Shown here in pieces: positions 56,428 to 64,000 of a stretch of DNA of 64,000 nucleotides. The DNA is from Alphaproteobacteria bacterium. GTDB lineage: Bacteria > Pseudomonadota > Alphaproteobacteria > Elsterales > Elsteraceae. The notes under the pieces are model-generated. The model was not told the origin of the DNA and made no database searches. It worked only from the letters and a program-made list of their open reading frames with translations. Each line of letters opens with the position of its first letter. Positions within the stretch are counted from its first letter, which is position 1. The stretch lies in the NCBI GenBank assembly GCA_013298565.1, contig JAAFIC010000001.1, positions 62,001 through 126,000 of the forward strand. Reading direction: 5' to 3'. Position numbers and translations under genes: made by a program.

Positions 56428-57525
56428 CTACCATGTCAGCTTGACCTTCAAATCGTTTAGCAAATTCCACGGCACGATACGCTCATACTGTAGACGGCCC
56501 ACCACGATACCCGGCGCGATCCCTAACTGCTTCGCCAGTTCTCGCACAGCAGCCCTTTTGGCTGGAACCCCGGACAGATCACCCACTTTTTTTAATGCTG
56601 ATCTATACTCACTCGGAATTAAAAAGTGGGCCGCCCACTGGTCAGCCTCCCGCTCCTCTGGTGCATCGTGCCCCGCCTTGCCGCCGTCATCCAGATATAC
56701 AGTTCTGCGATTATGCAGCAGCAAGTGGGCGGCCTCATGAAAAAAGCTGAACCACAGGTGGTCATCCCGCAAATGCCGCGCCGTTAACATAATCACGGGA
56801 CGGTCCTGATTGAGCCAAAACGCAACGCCACTGACCGACAGCCTGGGAAGGGGAGGTACCGTCAAGACCGTTACGCCAGCCTCTCCAGAAAGCTGCCGTG
56901 CCGTCGTCATCGCGGCAGAGAACCCTAAGCCGGTCGCACTTCGGATCTTTGCCAATGCGGCCAGGAACAAGTCCTTGTCAAAGCTACGATGGAGGCCAAC
57001 GTCCGCCGCTTGCAACTCCCCAATTCGCAACCAAGTTTTCACCGAGTAGACGTTGCTGTCGAACGCCGACGAATGACGAAACGATCCTTGCAACTCGGTG
57101 AACCGCTTATCCAACGCCTCCGGCTTGGCAATGCCTAAAAACCGGCAGAGCGATTGAACTAGATCCGCGTTACTCTTCGTTTCTGGCAGCAGGCGGCGCT
57201 TCACCAGTTCGCGCACCGGAAATTCCTTGGCCCATCCAGCATGTGTGGCCGCACGCTCGGCCTCTGCCTGCCGCGCTTGGTGGAGCCGATAATCCTTCTC
57301 CAGCCCCAACCAAATTTCAGCCTTCAACCCCAACACGCTCTCGAATTGCAAAGCCGTCTGCGGCTCAATTGGCGCTTTCCCTGCGACAATCTGGCTGATG
57401 AGCTTCGCCGATCGACCACATCGCCCAGCGAATTCGGCCTGTGTCCACCCATGCACGGCCAGGTGCTCATCAAGCACCCAACCGGGCGGCACGGCATAAT
57501 TCGGCGCAAACGCTAGATCGGTCAT
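56428..57525 (-). CDS. HigA-type antitoxin fused to ImmA/IrrE-like metallopeptidase
   Basis: 365 aa. N-terminal XRE helix-turn-helix of the HigA type (GWVLDEHLAVHGWTQAEFAG, then SAKLISQIVAGKAPIEPQTA), a middle helical region, and a C-terminal ImmA/IrrE domain with the zinc motif SFFHEAAHLLLHN (HExxH) and EREADQWAAHFLIP (third ligand E). GAGGAG lies 8 nt before the ATG. It follows the toxin gene by 11 nt, the usual HigB-HigA order. The peptidase domain may drive its own or partner cleavage; this is inference. Lower GC than neighbours points to horizontal acquisition. Confidence 0.88.
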   Translation of the reverse strand: MTDLAFAPNYAVPPGWVLDEHLAVHGWTQAEFAGRCGRSAKLISQIVAGKAPIEPQTALQFESVLGLKAEIWLGLEKDYRLHQARQAEAERAATHAGWAKEFPVRELVKRRLLPETKSNADLVQSLCRFLGIAKPEALDKRFTELQGSFRHSSAFDSNVYSVKTWLRIGELQAADVGLHRSFDKDLFLAALAKIRSATGLGFSAAMTTARQLSGEAGVTVLTVPPLPRLSVSGVAFWLNQDRPVIMLTARHLRDDHLWFSFFHEAAHLLLHNRRTVYLDDGGKAGHDAPEEREADQWAAHFLIPSEYRSALKKVGDLSGVPAKRAAVRELAKQLGIAPGIVVGRLQYERIVPWNLLNDLKVKLTW

Positions 57526-57536
57526 CTCAAATCTCC

Positions 57537-57875
57537 TCAGTGATAATCGATTATCTCGATAATCGTTATCGCCGTAACTTTCTTCAGATCAATCCCACCG
57601 TCCTCTTTCAGAGGAACAGGATCGTGGTTAGGGACGAACACTAGGCGCTTGGGATGAGCCAGATCGACAGCGAATTCTCCCTTACGATCATGGTCCAACT
57701 CGTGGCACCGTTCCGGTGGCGTCTTCGGCACATCGTCTAAGCAGATCGCATTTTTCAGCACACCAAGCCGCATCATGAGCACCCGCGCATCTTGCGCGCC
57801 CAATTTCCTCTGCATCAAGATGGCGTCGTTACACAGCTTCTCTAGCTTGGTATTGCGGAACCCGATATCCAGCAT
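57537..57875 (-). CDS. higB: HigB/RelE-superfamily toxin (killer protein type)
   Basis: 112 aa. The sequence has the full order of the plasmid-maintenance killer family: DIGFRNTKLEKLCNDAILMQ, RCHELDHDRKGEFAVDLAHP, KRLVFVPNHDPVPLKEDGG and KVTAITIIEIIDYH. RelE-like mRNA interferase activity is expected. It precedes and is presumably controlled by the HTH-peptidase protein. A palindrome (57885-57905) lies directly before its start. No strong ribosome-binding site beyond GAGG. Confidence 0.88.
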   Translation of the reverse strand: MLDIGFRNTKLEKLCNDAILMQRKLGAQDARVLMMRLGVLKNAICLDDVPKTPPERCHELDHDRKGEFAVDLAHPKRLVFVPNHDPVPLKEDGGIDLKKVTAITIIEIIDYH

Positions 57876-57884
57876 GGCCTCAGC

Positions 57885-57905
57885 TCATTACCTATCACGT
57901 AATGA
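57885..57905. promoter_or_regulatory. Operator candidate of the higBA-like operon
   Basis: TCATTAC-ctatcac-GTAATGA, 7-bp arms, just upstream of the toxin start; an AT-rich promoter-like stretch (ATGATATTAT on the minus strand) lies immediately behind. Consistent with autorepression by the HTH antitoxin. Confidence 0.5.
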
Positions 57906-58043
57906 CATAATATCATTTTCGTGCATTTGCACGGGTTAAATTCCCGTTTGCTCTCGAAGCCGCATTGGCTGATTTAGAGGGGGACAGCTTAACGGAGTTC
58001 AGGCTAGGATTCGGGTCTTATTTGCAAGGTCGAGTCTGCCGCC

Positions 58044-59795
58044 ATGAGCGTTTTCAACCCCGCCTCCCCCCTACGCCGCCTCTACCGTTACGGTTTCCGC
58101 CACCGGGGGCAGATGCGGTGGGCTGTGTTTTGTTCGATTATGAACAAGCTGTGCGACCTTGCGCCGGAAATCCTGATTGGCGCTGCGGTTGATGTGGTCG
58201 TGCGGCGCGATCAATCGTTTTTGGCGTCCTTGGGCCTGGTCGATCCGGTTTGGCAGCTTGGCTTGTTAGGCGCGCTGACGGTGCTGGTTTGGGGCGGCGA
58301 GTCGCTGTTTCAATATCTTTATCAACTGGCGTGGCGCGGGCTGGCCCAGACCATGCAGCACGAGTTGCGGCTGGATGCGTTCGCCCATGTGCAGAAGCTG
58401 GATATGGGGTTTTTCGAGGACCGTTCCACGGGTGGGCTGGTGTCGGTGCTGAATGACGACATTAACCAGCTTGAGCGGTTTCTCGATAATGGCGCGAACC
58501 AGATTCTGCAAATCACTACCGGGTGCATCGGCGTCGGTATCGTCTTCTTCCTCTTGCAGCCGACGATTGCGCTGCTGTCGATGCTGCCAATGCCCGTCAT
58601 TATCCTTGGCAGTATATGGTTCCAGGGTAGAGCCGAGCCGCTGTATGCCGACGTGCGCGAGAAGGCCGGGCTGATTTCCGCCCGCCTCGCCAATAGCCTG
58701 ACGGGCATCGCCACGATTAAAAGCTACACGGCGGAAGCGCGCGAGGCGGAAGCGCTGGGCGCGGACAGCCAGCGGTATCGGGAGGCCAATGGCGCTGCGA
58801 TCAAATTGTCGTCCGCCTTCATCCCCGTGGTGCGAATGGCGGTGCTGTGCGGGTTTATGGTGACGCTGGTGTACGGCGGCTGGCTAACGCTGGAGGATAA
58901 GCTGGCCGTTGGCGCGTATTCCGTGCTGATTTTCCTGTCGCAACGCCTGCTGTGGCCGCTGACGGAAATGGGATCGACGGTCGATCTCTACCAGCGCGCG
59001 ATGGCCTCCACCCGCCGCGTGCTCGATTTGCTCGATACCCCTGCATCGGATGAAGATCACGGCACGCCGCTGGCGTTGCGCGACGTAAAGGGCGATGTGC
59101 GCTTCAACGCGGTATCTTTCGCCTATGCTGGGCGGGATCGGGTGCTGGACGCCGTGTCGGCCTATATTCCGGCAGGCACGGTCGCGGCCTTCATCGGCAC
59201 GACCGGATCGGGTAAGAGCACGCTGGCTAAGCTGCTGATGCGCTTTTATGAGCCGAGCCAGGGCCAAGTGTTGCTCGACGGGCAGCCGATTTCCGGCCTT
59301 CGCATTCGCGATTTGCGCCGGGCGATCAGTTTCGTTAGCCAGGATGTGTTTTTGTTCGATGGCACCGTGGGCGAAAATATCGCCTATGGTGCCGTAGGCC
59401 GGGACGTGCCGCCAACCCACGACGACATCGAACGCGCCGCCCGCCTCGCCGAAGCCCATGAGTTCATCGTTAGCCTGCCCCAGGGCTACGATACCTTGGT
59501 CGGCGAGCGCGGCCAAAAGCTCTCCGGCGGGCAACGCCAACGCCTCTCCCTCGCTCGCGCCATTCTAAAAGACGCGCCGATTCTGGTACTGGACGAAGCG
59601 ACGTCCGCTGTGGACAATGAAACCGAAGCCGCCATTCAACGCAGCCTGGAAACCATCGCCGTGGGCCGCACCACGCTCGTGATCGCCCATCGGCTGACAA
59701 CCATCCGCCACGCCGATCAGGTGTTTACAGTGGAAGACGGGCGGATTGTGGAAGTGCGGGGAAAAGCGGAATGGATTGGTTCGGCGGAAGGTTAA
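58044..59795 (+). CDS. ABC exporter, fused permease-ATPase half-transporter
   Basis: 583 aa. Six TM helices (about residues 25-320; ABC_membrane type IV exporter fold), then the ATPase: Walker A FIGTTGSGKSTLAKLLMRF, Q-loop FVSQDVFLFDGTVGENI, signature KLSGGQRQRLSLARAI, Walker B ILVLDEATSAVDNETE and switch His VIAHRLTTI. It works as a homodimer. Resembles MsbA/MdlB-like lipid or drug exporters; substrate unknown. No partner half-transporter is adjacent. Confidence 0.95.
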   Translation: MSVFNPASPLRRLYRYGFRHRGQMRWAVFCSIMNKLCDLAPEILIGAAVDVVVRRDQSFLASLGLVDPVWQLGLLGALTVLVWGGESLFQYLYQLAWRGLAQTMQHELRLDAFAHVQKLDMGFFEDRSTGGLVSVLNDDINQLERFLDNGANQILQITTGCIGVGIVFFLLQPTIALLSMLPMPVIILGSIWFQGRAEPLYADVREKAGLISARLANSLTGIATIKSYTAEAREAEALGADSQRYREANGAAIKLSSAFIPVVRMAVLCGFMVTLVYGGWLTLEDKLAVGAYSVLIFLSQRLLWPLTEMGSTVDLYQRAMASTRRVLDLLDTPASDEDHGTPLALRDVKGDVRFNAVSFAYAGRDRVLDAVSAYIPAGTVAAFIGTTGSGKSTLAKLLMRFYEPSQGQVLLDGQPISGLRIRDLRRAISFVSQDVFLFDGTVGENIAYGAVGRDVPPTHDDIERAARLAEAHEFIVSLPQGYDTLVGERGQKLSGGQRQRLSLARAILKDAPILVLDEATSAVDNETEAAIQRSLETIAVGRTTLVIAHRLTTIRHADQVFTVEDGRIVEVRGKAEWIGSAEG

Positions 59796-59859
59796 TCGCC
59801 GGGGGTATTGTCTTGGCTTTTAGCAAAGCGAAGGCGTGGTGGAGATGTATAGGTCTTCA

Positions 59860-61101
59860 TCAGCCCGTTATTATAGCCATAAACCACGCCCGCTCCCGAT
59901 ACCCATCCATCCCTGGCAGCGTGAGCAGCGTCGGCCCATCCGGTAAATCCTGACACTCTTCGAGCGCAAGCCGCGCAGCGTCTTCGTCGCCGCGTAGGGC
60001 GTGAACGATGGCTTCGTGGAAGCTATGGCGGTGGCCGCGTGCGGTTGCGGCGGCGCTATAAGCCACCAGCGCGTCGTCGAAATGCAAATCGGCTTCCCCG
60101 TCGCGCACAAGGCGTGCGTGCAGCAGATGGGCGTTGCCGAGGGTGGTCAGAAGGCTAGGGTCGCGCCGTTCGGTCATGTCCACGGCTTCTTGGAAGCGGC
60201 TGAGGGCGACAAACAACAGCCGAGCCGCATCGCGGTCGCCCACATAGCCGGCCATTTCAATCAGCGTCTTACCGTGTAAAACCCGAATATCCACTGTATC
60301 GGGTAGCAGGCTGACCGCATCGTTCGCCATCATCGCGGCTTGTTTGGCAAGGGCGAACGCCGCCTCTTCATCCTCGCTGGTGTAGGCACCACTCAGCAGC
60401 AGTTGCGTTAAGGTGGGAATAGAGTTTTTCAACTCCGGCAGTTTCGGCACGGCGGCGCGCAACAGCGTGACGATGCGGTCAAGGCGGGCGGCGACATTAT
60501 CGGGATCGAGCCGGGCGCTGACTTGCAGAGTATCGAGCAGCGGCAGCAGCGTGACCACCTGCATCGGCGCGACTTTATACCGGGCTTCGGCGGCGGCAAG
60601 CTCCGCATCAATCGCGTCAAGCCGGTCGTTGGAAACCTCGCCCGCCCCCGATTCAACCAGCGCCAACAAGAGCCGAGATTGCGTGAGCGCCAGGCGGTTC
60701 AGCGAAATATCGAGTTTCTGGGCTTTACTGAGGGCCGCTTCCGCCCCTTGCAGCAGATCGAGCAAGGGGGTTGCCCCAGCATCCGCCAGCCGCAACAGAG
60801 CCATGCCCATAGCCTGCCACAACCGCCCCTCGTCCGGCGCGCGCTCCAGCGCCTCGTGCAGCATATCTTCGGCGGCTTCGAGGGCGCGCACATCGTCTGC
60901 TGCCGCTGCTGCCATCAGAAAAGCCGCGCGGGTGCCGAGGGCTAGAGCCTCCCCCCCCGACGCAGCTTTTAACTGCCGCTCCAGCCGGATTTTCGCGGCC
61001 TCTAGGCTCGGTTCGTGATCAAGAACCGTCCGGGCGACTTCTAGCAGGCTGCCTGCCTCTAGGTGCCGCGCCGGAATCGGCCACAGTAAGGCGCGTGTCA
61101 T
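59860..61101 (-). CDS. Helical-repeat (TPR-like) protein of unknown function
   Basis: 413 aa, almost wholly alpha-helical, no signal peptide or TM. Repeated helix pairs of TPR type: ALEAAEDMLHEALERAPDEG, RLWQAMGMALLRLADAG, LSRFQEAVDMTERRDPSLLT, LGNAHLLHARLVRDGEADLH and FDDALVAYSAAATARG. It follows an acidic protein gene with a 10-nt gap, so the two are probably one unit. I do not recognise the family; a scaffold role is only a guess. Confidence 0.7.
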   Translation of the reverse strand: MTRALLWPIPARHLEAGSLLEVARTVLDHEPSLEAAKIRLERQLKAASGGEALALGTRAAFLMAAAAADDVRALEAAEDMLHEALERAPDEGRLWQAMGMALLRLADAGATPLLDLLQGAEAALSKAQKLDISLNRLALTQSRLLLALVESGAGEVSNDRLDAIDAELAAAEARYKVAPMQVVTLLPLLDTLQVSARLDPDNVAARLDRIVTLLRAAVPKLPELKNSIPTLTQLLLSGAYTSEDEEAAFALAKQAAMMANDAVSLLPDTVDIRVLHGKTLIEMAGYVGDRDAARLLFVALSRFQEAVDMTERRDPSLLTTLGNAHLLHARLVRDGEADLHFDDALVAYSAAATARGHRHSFHEAIVHALRGDEDAARLALEECQDLPDGPTLLTLPGMDGYRERAWFMAIITG

Positions 61102-61111
61102 AGGGGGAAAA

Positions 61112-61759
61112 TTAGGCTTCCTCCGCCGGTTCCCACGGCAGCGGAATTTCGGCTTCCGTGCCCAGCATACGGCAGAGGGTAATCAAGTCGGCTTCGGTCG
61201 TGTCCGGGTTGCTGTAGAGTTCCGGGATCGGCAGGAACCGCCCATCTTCCGGCAGGTCGCACAGCGTGCTGAGGATTTCCGAAGGATCGTCTAGCCCGTC
61301 GAGGTCCGCGCCATTCAGGTAATCGAGGCAGACGGCAAGCAGGTCGGCAAAATCTTCGTCCGTCTCGAACACTTCCGAAATATCGGCGGCGTCAATGGTC
61401 ACATACTCAAGGCCGGATGCGCGTAAGACCTGGATCAGCAGATCCTTATGGTTCGACAGGCTACCGCGACCGGGATAAGCGGCTTCGAGGCGGGGAACCG
61501 TGCGCTCCAGCCGAGCAATCGCATCGGTTACTTTGGCGAGCGGGGCTGTGAGTTGGGTCATCTCCTCCTCACCGCCCTCTGTGTCGGTCGTGACCATTTC
61601 AGCCTGATAGAGCTGTTCGGTGCCGAACAGGCACAGCCACAACAGAGGAATATTTTCCTCATCGACGGCAAGCGCCTTGAGGGTTATGCCTTCATCGGCT
61701 TCAACGCTAGGGTAGATCGTCTCTTGATCGCAGGCGAGCAGGAAGGCGAGGCGGGCCAT
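61112..61759 (-). CDS. Acidic protein of unknown function, operon partner of the TPR-like gene
   Basis: 215 aa, strongly acidic and cytosolic. Begins MARLAFLLACDQETIYPSVE; a helical middle (LAKVTDAIARLERTVPRLEA) precedes DAADISEVFETDEDFADLLA and a Pro/Glu-rich end (PLPWEPAEEA). AAAGGA precedes the ATG. No known motif is visible. The gene lies between tRNA-Pro and the TPR-like gene. Confidence 0.65.
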   Translation of the reverse strand: MARLAFLLACDQETIYPSVEADEGITLKALAVDEENIPLLWLCLFGTEQLYQAEMVTTDTEGGEEEMTQLTAPLAKVTDAIARLERTVPRLEAAYPGRGSLSNHKDLLIQVLRASGLEYVTIDAADISEVFETDEDFADLLAVCLDYLNGADLDGLDDPSEILSTLCDLPEDGRFLPIPELYSNPDTTEADLITLCRMLGTEAEIPLPWEPAEEA

Positions 61760-61843
61760 GACTGGTCCTTTCAGGCAAATAAGATAAGCCTACCATAAGC
61801 CAAACCGCCGAAGGTGGATAGTGCAGAGAGGCTTTGGCACGCC

Positions 61844-61880
61844 AAAACAAAACCGCCGCTGCGGTTTCCCACAGCGGCGG
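61844..61880 (-). terminator. Terminator of tRNA-Pro
   Basis: 12-bp stem CCGCCGCTGTGG/CCGCAGCGGCGG (one G-T pair) with a GAAA tetraloop, then TTTTGTTTT on the minus strand. Confidence 0.92.
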
Positions 61881-61884
61881 TGAT

Positions 61885-61961
61885 TGGTCGGAGTGAGAGG
61901 ATTCGAACCTCCGCTCTCTTGCTCCCGAAGCAAGCGCTTTACCAGGCTAAGCTACACTCCG
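61885..61961 (-). tRNA. tRNA-Pro (anticodon CGG)
   Basis: 77 nt including an encoded CCA. Acceptor CGGAGTG/CACTCCG with A73; D-arm with AGCCTGGTAAAGC; anticodon stem-loop CTTGC-TTCGGGA-GCAAG placing CGG at 34-36; variable loop; T-arm GGAGG-TTCGAAT-CCTCT. All arms pair. CGG anticodon reads CCG codons, which the high-GC genes use heavily. Confidence 0.97.
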
Positions 61962-62030
61962 TCAGTGCCTTCCCCGCGTAAAGGCGTAGTGCGGGGGAGG
62001 GCGGCTGTATAGCGCCCCCGTGCCGTAGCG

Positions 62031-63047
62031 TCAATACCCCCGCGAAACCGCAAAATCTATGGCTTCCATCAGGCTGCGGCGGATGGGCAGATCGGGGAAG
62101 CGCAGCAGCTCCGCCTTAGCCTCTTCACCTACCTGCCGCGCCCGTTCCACCGTTTCGCGCACAGTGCCGTGCTGGTCGATCAGGGCTTGCGCGCGCGCAA
62201 GGTCGGCGTCGGTCTGTTCTAGGTCTTCGATCGTGCGGTGCCAGAACGCCCGTTCGTCTGCGGTGCCGCGCGCGTAGGCAAGAATGACCGGCAAGGTGAC
62301 TTTGCCCTCGCGGAAATCATCGCCCACGGTTTTACCCAGCGCGGCCTCGCTCGCGGCATAATCCAAGGCATCGTCGATCAACTGAAAGGCAATGCCGAGC
62401 TTCGTTCCGAAGCGCCGCAGGGCTTGAATTTCCTCTTCGGGCCGCTCTGCCACCACGGCCCCCACTTCGGCGGCGGCGGCGAAGAGCACGGCAGTTTTAG
62501 CGCTGATGACATCGAGATATTGCGCTTCTGTGGTCGCAAGATCGCCAGTGGTCAGCAGTTGATGCACCTCGCCTTCGGCAATCACCGCCGAGGCTTCGGA
62601 CAGCACCGCCAGCACGCGCAACGCGCCGTCTTCCACCATCAGTTGAAAGGCGCGAGAGAAGAGAAAATCGCCAACCAGCACACTGGACTTATTGCCAAAA
62701 ATCGCATTGGCCGAGGCCGCCCCGCGCCGCAATAGGCTATCGTCAACCACGTCGTCATGCAGCAGGGTTGCAGTGTGGATGAACTCGACGCAGGCCGCGA
62801 GCTTTTGGTGGCGCGTGCCGCGATAGCCGCAGAGTTGGGCCGCCGCAAGGGTAATCAGCGGGCGCAGGCGCTTGCCACCCGCCGCGATCAAATGGCTGGC
62901 AAGCTGCGGGATCAGCACGACCGGGCTTTGCATCCGATCCAGGATAATGTGATTGACCGCCGCCATATCGTTGGCCACGAGGACCACGAGGCGGTCCAGG
63001 GACGGCGCGGCCTGGGGCGTTTCGAGCGAGGGCAGCGGTCGGGTCAT
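62031..63047 (-). CDS. ispB: Polyprenyl (octaprenyl/decaprenyl) diphosphate synthase
   Basis: 338 aa from the ATG at 63047 with AAGGAGG 15 nt upstream; the extra 28 residues of the longer frame (RPKPRPKPR, encoded by a small tandem repeat) are not typical. It makes the ubiquinone side chain. First Asp-rich motif LLHDDVVDDSLLRRG, second IAFQLIDDALDYAASE; also GGKRLRPLITL and LLTTGDLATTEAQYL. The chain length is decided by residues before the first motif (CVEFIHTATLLHDD), small residues suiting a long product. Divergent from trmN6. Confidence 0.95.
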   Translation of the reverse strand: MTRPLPSLETPQAAPSLDRLVVLVANDMAAVNHIILDRMQSPVVLIPQLASHLIAAGGKRLRPLITLAAAQLCGYRGTRHQKLAACVEFIHTATLLHDDVVDDSLLRRGAASANAIFGNKSSVLVGDFLFSRAFQLMVEDGALRVLAVLSEASAVIAEGEVHQLLTTGDLATTEAQYLDVISAKTAVLFAAAAEVGAVVAERPEEEIQALRRFGTKLGIAFQLIDDALDYAASEAALGKTVGDDFREGKVTLPVILAYARGTADERAFWHRTIEDLEQTDADLARAQALIDQHGTVRETVERARQVGEEAKAELLRFPDLPIRRSLMEAIDFAVSRGY

Positions 63048-63065
63048 GGCAGCGCGGGCGTCCCT

Positions 63066-63094
63066 CCTTGGTTTTGGCCTTGGTTTTGGCCTTG
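63066..63094. repeat. 12-bp tandem repeat, 2.4 copies
   Basis: CCTTGGTTTTGG twice plus CCTTG, in the leader of the polyprenyl synthase gene, directly beside its ribosome-binding site. Confidence 0.8.
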
Positions 63095-63184
63095 CATCTC
63101 GACGCGCGAGCGGCAAAGCCCTAGTCTTCACTCATATCCTTGCGGCGCGAGCATAGGCGGCGCACCCGCAGGGTCAAGTCAGAT

Positions 63185-63961
63185 ATGCCAATGCGGCGGG
63201 TAACAAAGGCAAAAGCGCGCGTGTTTCCCCCTCAGTCCCTCACCGAAACCCCGTTTTACGGCGGCTCCTTGCGTCTGCGGCAACCGGCGACGGGCTACCG
63301 GGCCGCGATTGATCCGGTGTTGCTGGCGGCGAGCCTTCGTCCGCCTGTAGGCACCGTTCTTCTCGATTTAGGCTGCGGCGTCGGCGCGGCAAGCCTTTGT
63401 CTGCTGGCACGGCGGGCCGACGTGTCGGTGATCGGCGTTGAAATCGACCCGCTCTTGGCCGCCCTCGCGCGCCAAAATGCCGCGCTGAACGGAATGGAAG
63501 GCCGCTTTACGGTGATTGAAGGCAGGATGGAGGCGCTAACGCGGGCGGATGTACCCCAGATTGCCGCGATCTTCAGCAATCCGCCGTTTCACGCCCTCGC
63601 CGCGACACCCTCGCCAGAGGAGCGGCGCGCGCGCGCCACCCACGGCGCGGTTCTGGCGGACTGGACGGCACAAGCGGCACGGCTGCTGCCCCATCGCGGC
63701 ACGTTCAGCTTAATCTACCGCGCCGATGGGTTGCCGGAAATTCTGGCGGCATTCGCGAGTGCGCGCTTCGGTGGAATCACCGTAGCTCCCCTGTGGCCCC
63801 GCGCCGGAACCCCCGCCAAGCGCGTGCGCGTGCAAGCGAGATTGGGCAGCCGGGCCGCGCTTCAGCTTCAGCCGGGCCTTATTTTGCACGGGGAAGGCTC
63901 GGCGTTTACCCCGCAGACGGAGGCGATTTTGCGCGGGCAAGCTGCCTGGGAGACGCCGTGA
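63185..63961 (+). CDS. trmN6: TrmN6-like tRNA1(Val) adenine-N6-methyltransferase
   Basis: 258 aa from the ATG at 63185; the ATG two codons on is equally possible, and no strong ribosome-binding site is seen. SAM-dependent N6-adenine methyltransferase: RLRQPATGYRAAIDPVLLAA, SAM loop LLDLGCGVGAASLCLLAR, acidic IGVEIDPLLAALARQNAALN and the catalytic FSNPPFHA (NPPF/Y). Its 45-residue upstream extension lies over the divergent promoter and is rejected. The family methylates A37 of tRNA-Val. Confidence 0.9.
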   Translation: MPMRRVTKAKARVFPPQSLTETPFYGGSLRLRQPATGYRAAIDPVLLAASLRPPVGTVLLDLGCGVGAASLCLLARRADVSVIGVEIDPLLAALARQNAALNGMEGRFTVIEGRMEALTRADVPQIAAIFSNPPFHALAATPSPEERRARATHGAVLADWTAQAARLLPHRGTFSLIYRADGLPEILAAFASARFGGITVAPLWPRAGTPAKRVRVQARLGSRAALQLQPGLILHGEGSAFTPQTEAILRGQAAWETP

Positions 63962-64000
63962 CCGTTCGTCGCGCCGTGATGATGACTTGACTATAGGGTC

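Noticed and set aside
57919-57950. tRNA 3'-end-like sequence (ACGGG-TTAAATT-CCCGT) as an integration scar near the toxin gene
   Set aside because: The T-loop lacks the invariant C56 and the preceding part overlaps another palindrome (CGTGCA-TT-TGCACG); no acceptor or anticodon arm can be built.
63958-63990. Next gene starting GTGA at the end of trmN6
   Set aside because: The frame stops after ten codons.

Overview
The window reads as ordinary high-GC chromosomal DNA of an alphaproteobacterium, most likely of the Rhodospirillales type. Supporting this are the block rimP-nusA-rnpM-infB followed by trmB-metK-HTH-lnt-CBS protein-ybeY-phoH-miaB, a fold-III ornithine decarboxylase with a long structured leader like the alphaproteobacterial speF motif, FAD-dependent ThyX, an IF2 with a very long Ala/Pro-rich N-terminus, and a DUF3035 lipoprotein. 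The genus cannot be fixed from sequence reading alone.

Layout. 0-4.1 kb: periplasmic glycerophosphodiesterase, a single-domain cyclic-nucleotide-binding protein and a chemoreceptor. 4.1-10.2 kb (minus strand): aminotransferase plus LysE-type exporter, two small conserved or unknown proteins, an amidohydrolase-fold protein that has lost most metal ligands, and a thiol dioxygenase-like cupin translationally coupled to a GntR/FCD regulator. 10.2-21.4 kb: the most unusual part. Two divergent operons each start with a small membrane sensor and continue with a sensor-HAMP-MFS fusion. The minus arm ends in a membrane class III nucleotide cyclase. The plus arm continues with an orphan Tat-exported substrate-binding protein, a GNAT-like protein and an ATP-grasp ligase. 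A truncated solute-binding gene and a palindromic repeat element follow.

22.3-37.3 kb (minus strand): the translation, RNA-modification and envelope housekeeping block. 37.3-37.9 kb: a YafQ/RelB-type toxin-antitoxin pair with a triplicated 16-bp repeat in front of the antitoxin. 38-47.4 kb: MarR regulator, a one-domain phosphomannose-isomerase-type cupin, purU, a large MscS-family channel, an AmpG-like permease, a GT9 glycosyltransferase and an acyl-CoA synthetase-acetyltransferase fusion. 47.4-49.2 kb: ornithine/lysine decarboxylase with a long leader carrying a 30-codon upstream ORF. 49.2-56.2 kb: Dabb protein, glycerate 2-kinase, aminopeptidase P, TSUP permease, M14 carboxypeptidase and thyX. 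56.3-57.9 kb: a 24-bp perfect palindrome beside a HigB toxin and an antitoxin fused to an ImmA/IrrE-like peptidase domain. 58-64 kb: ABC exporter, two uncharacterised proteins in one operon, tRNA-Pro(CGG), a polyprenyl diphosphate synthase and, divergently, a TrmN6-like methyltransferase.

The best candidate for an undescribed system is 10.3-21.4 kb. Four paralogous periplasmic sensor domains are repeated in two mirrored modules, two of them fused through HAMP to MFS domains (one of these looks degenerate), with a cyclase as a possible signalling output and a ligase, acetyltransferase and binding protein as possible metabolic partners. All functional statements come from motifs and context only; no database search was run.
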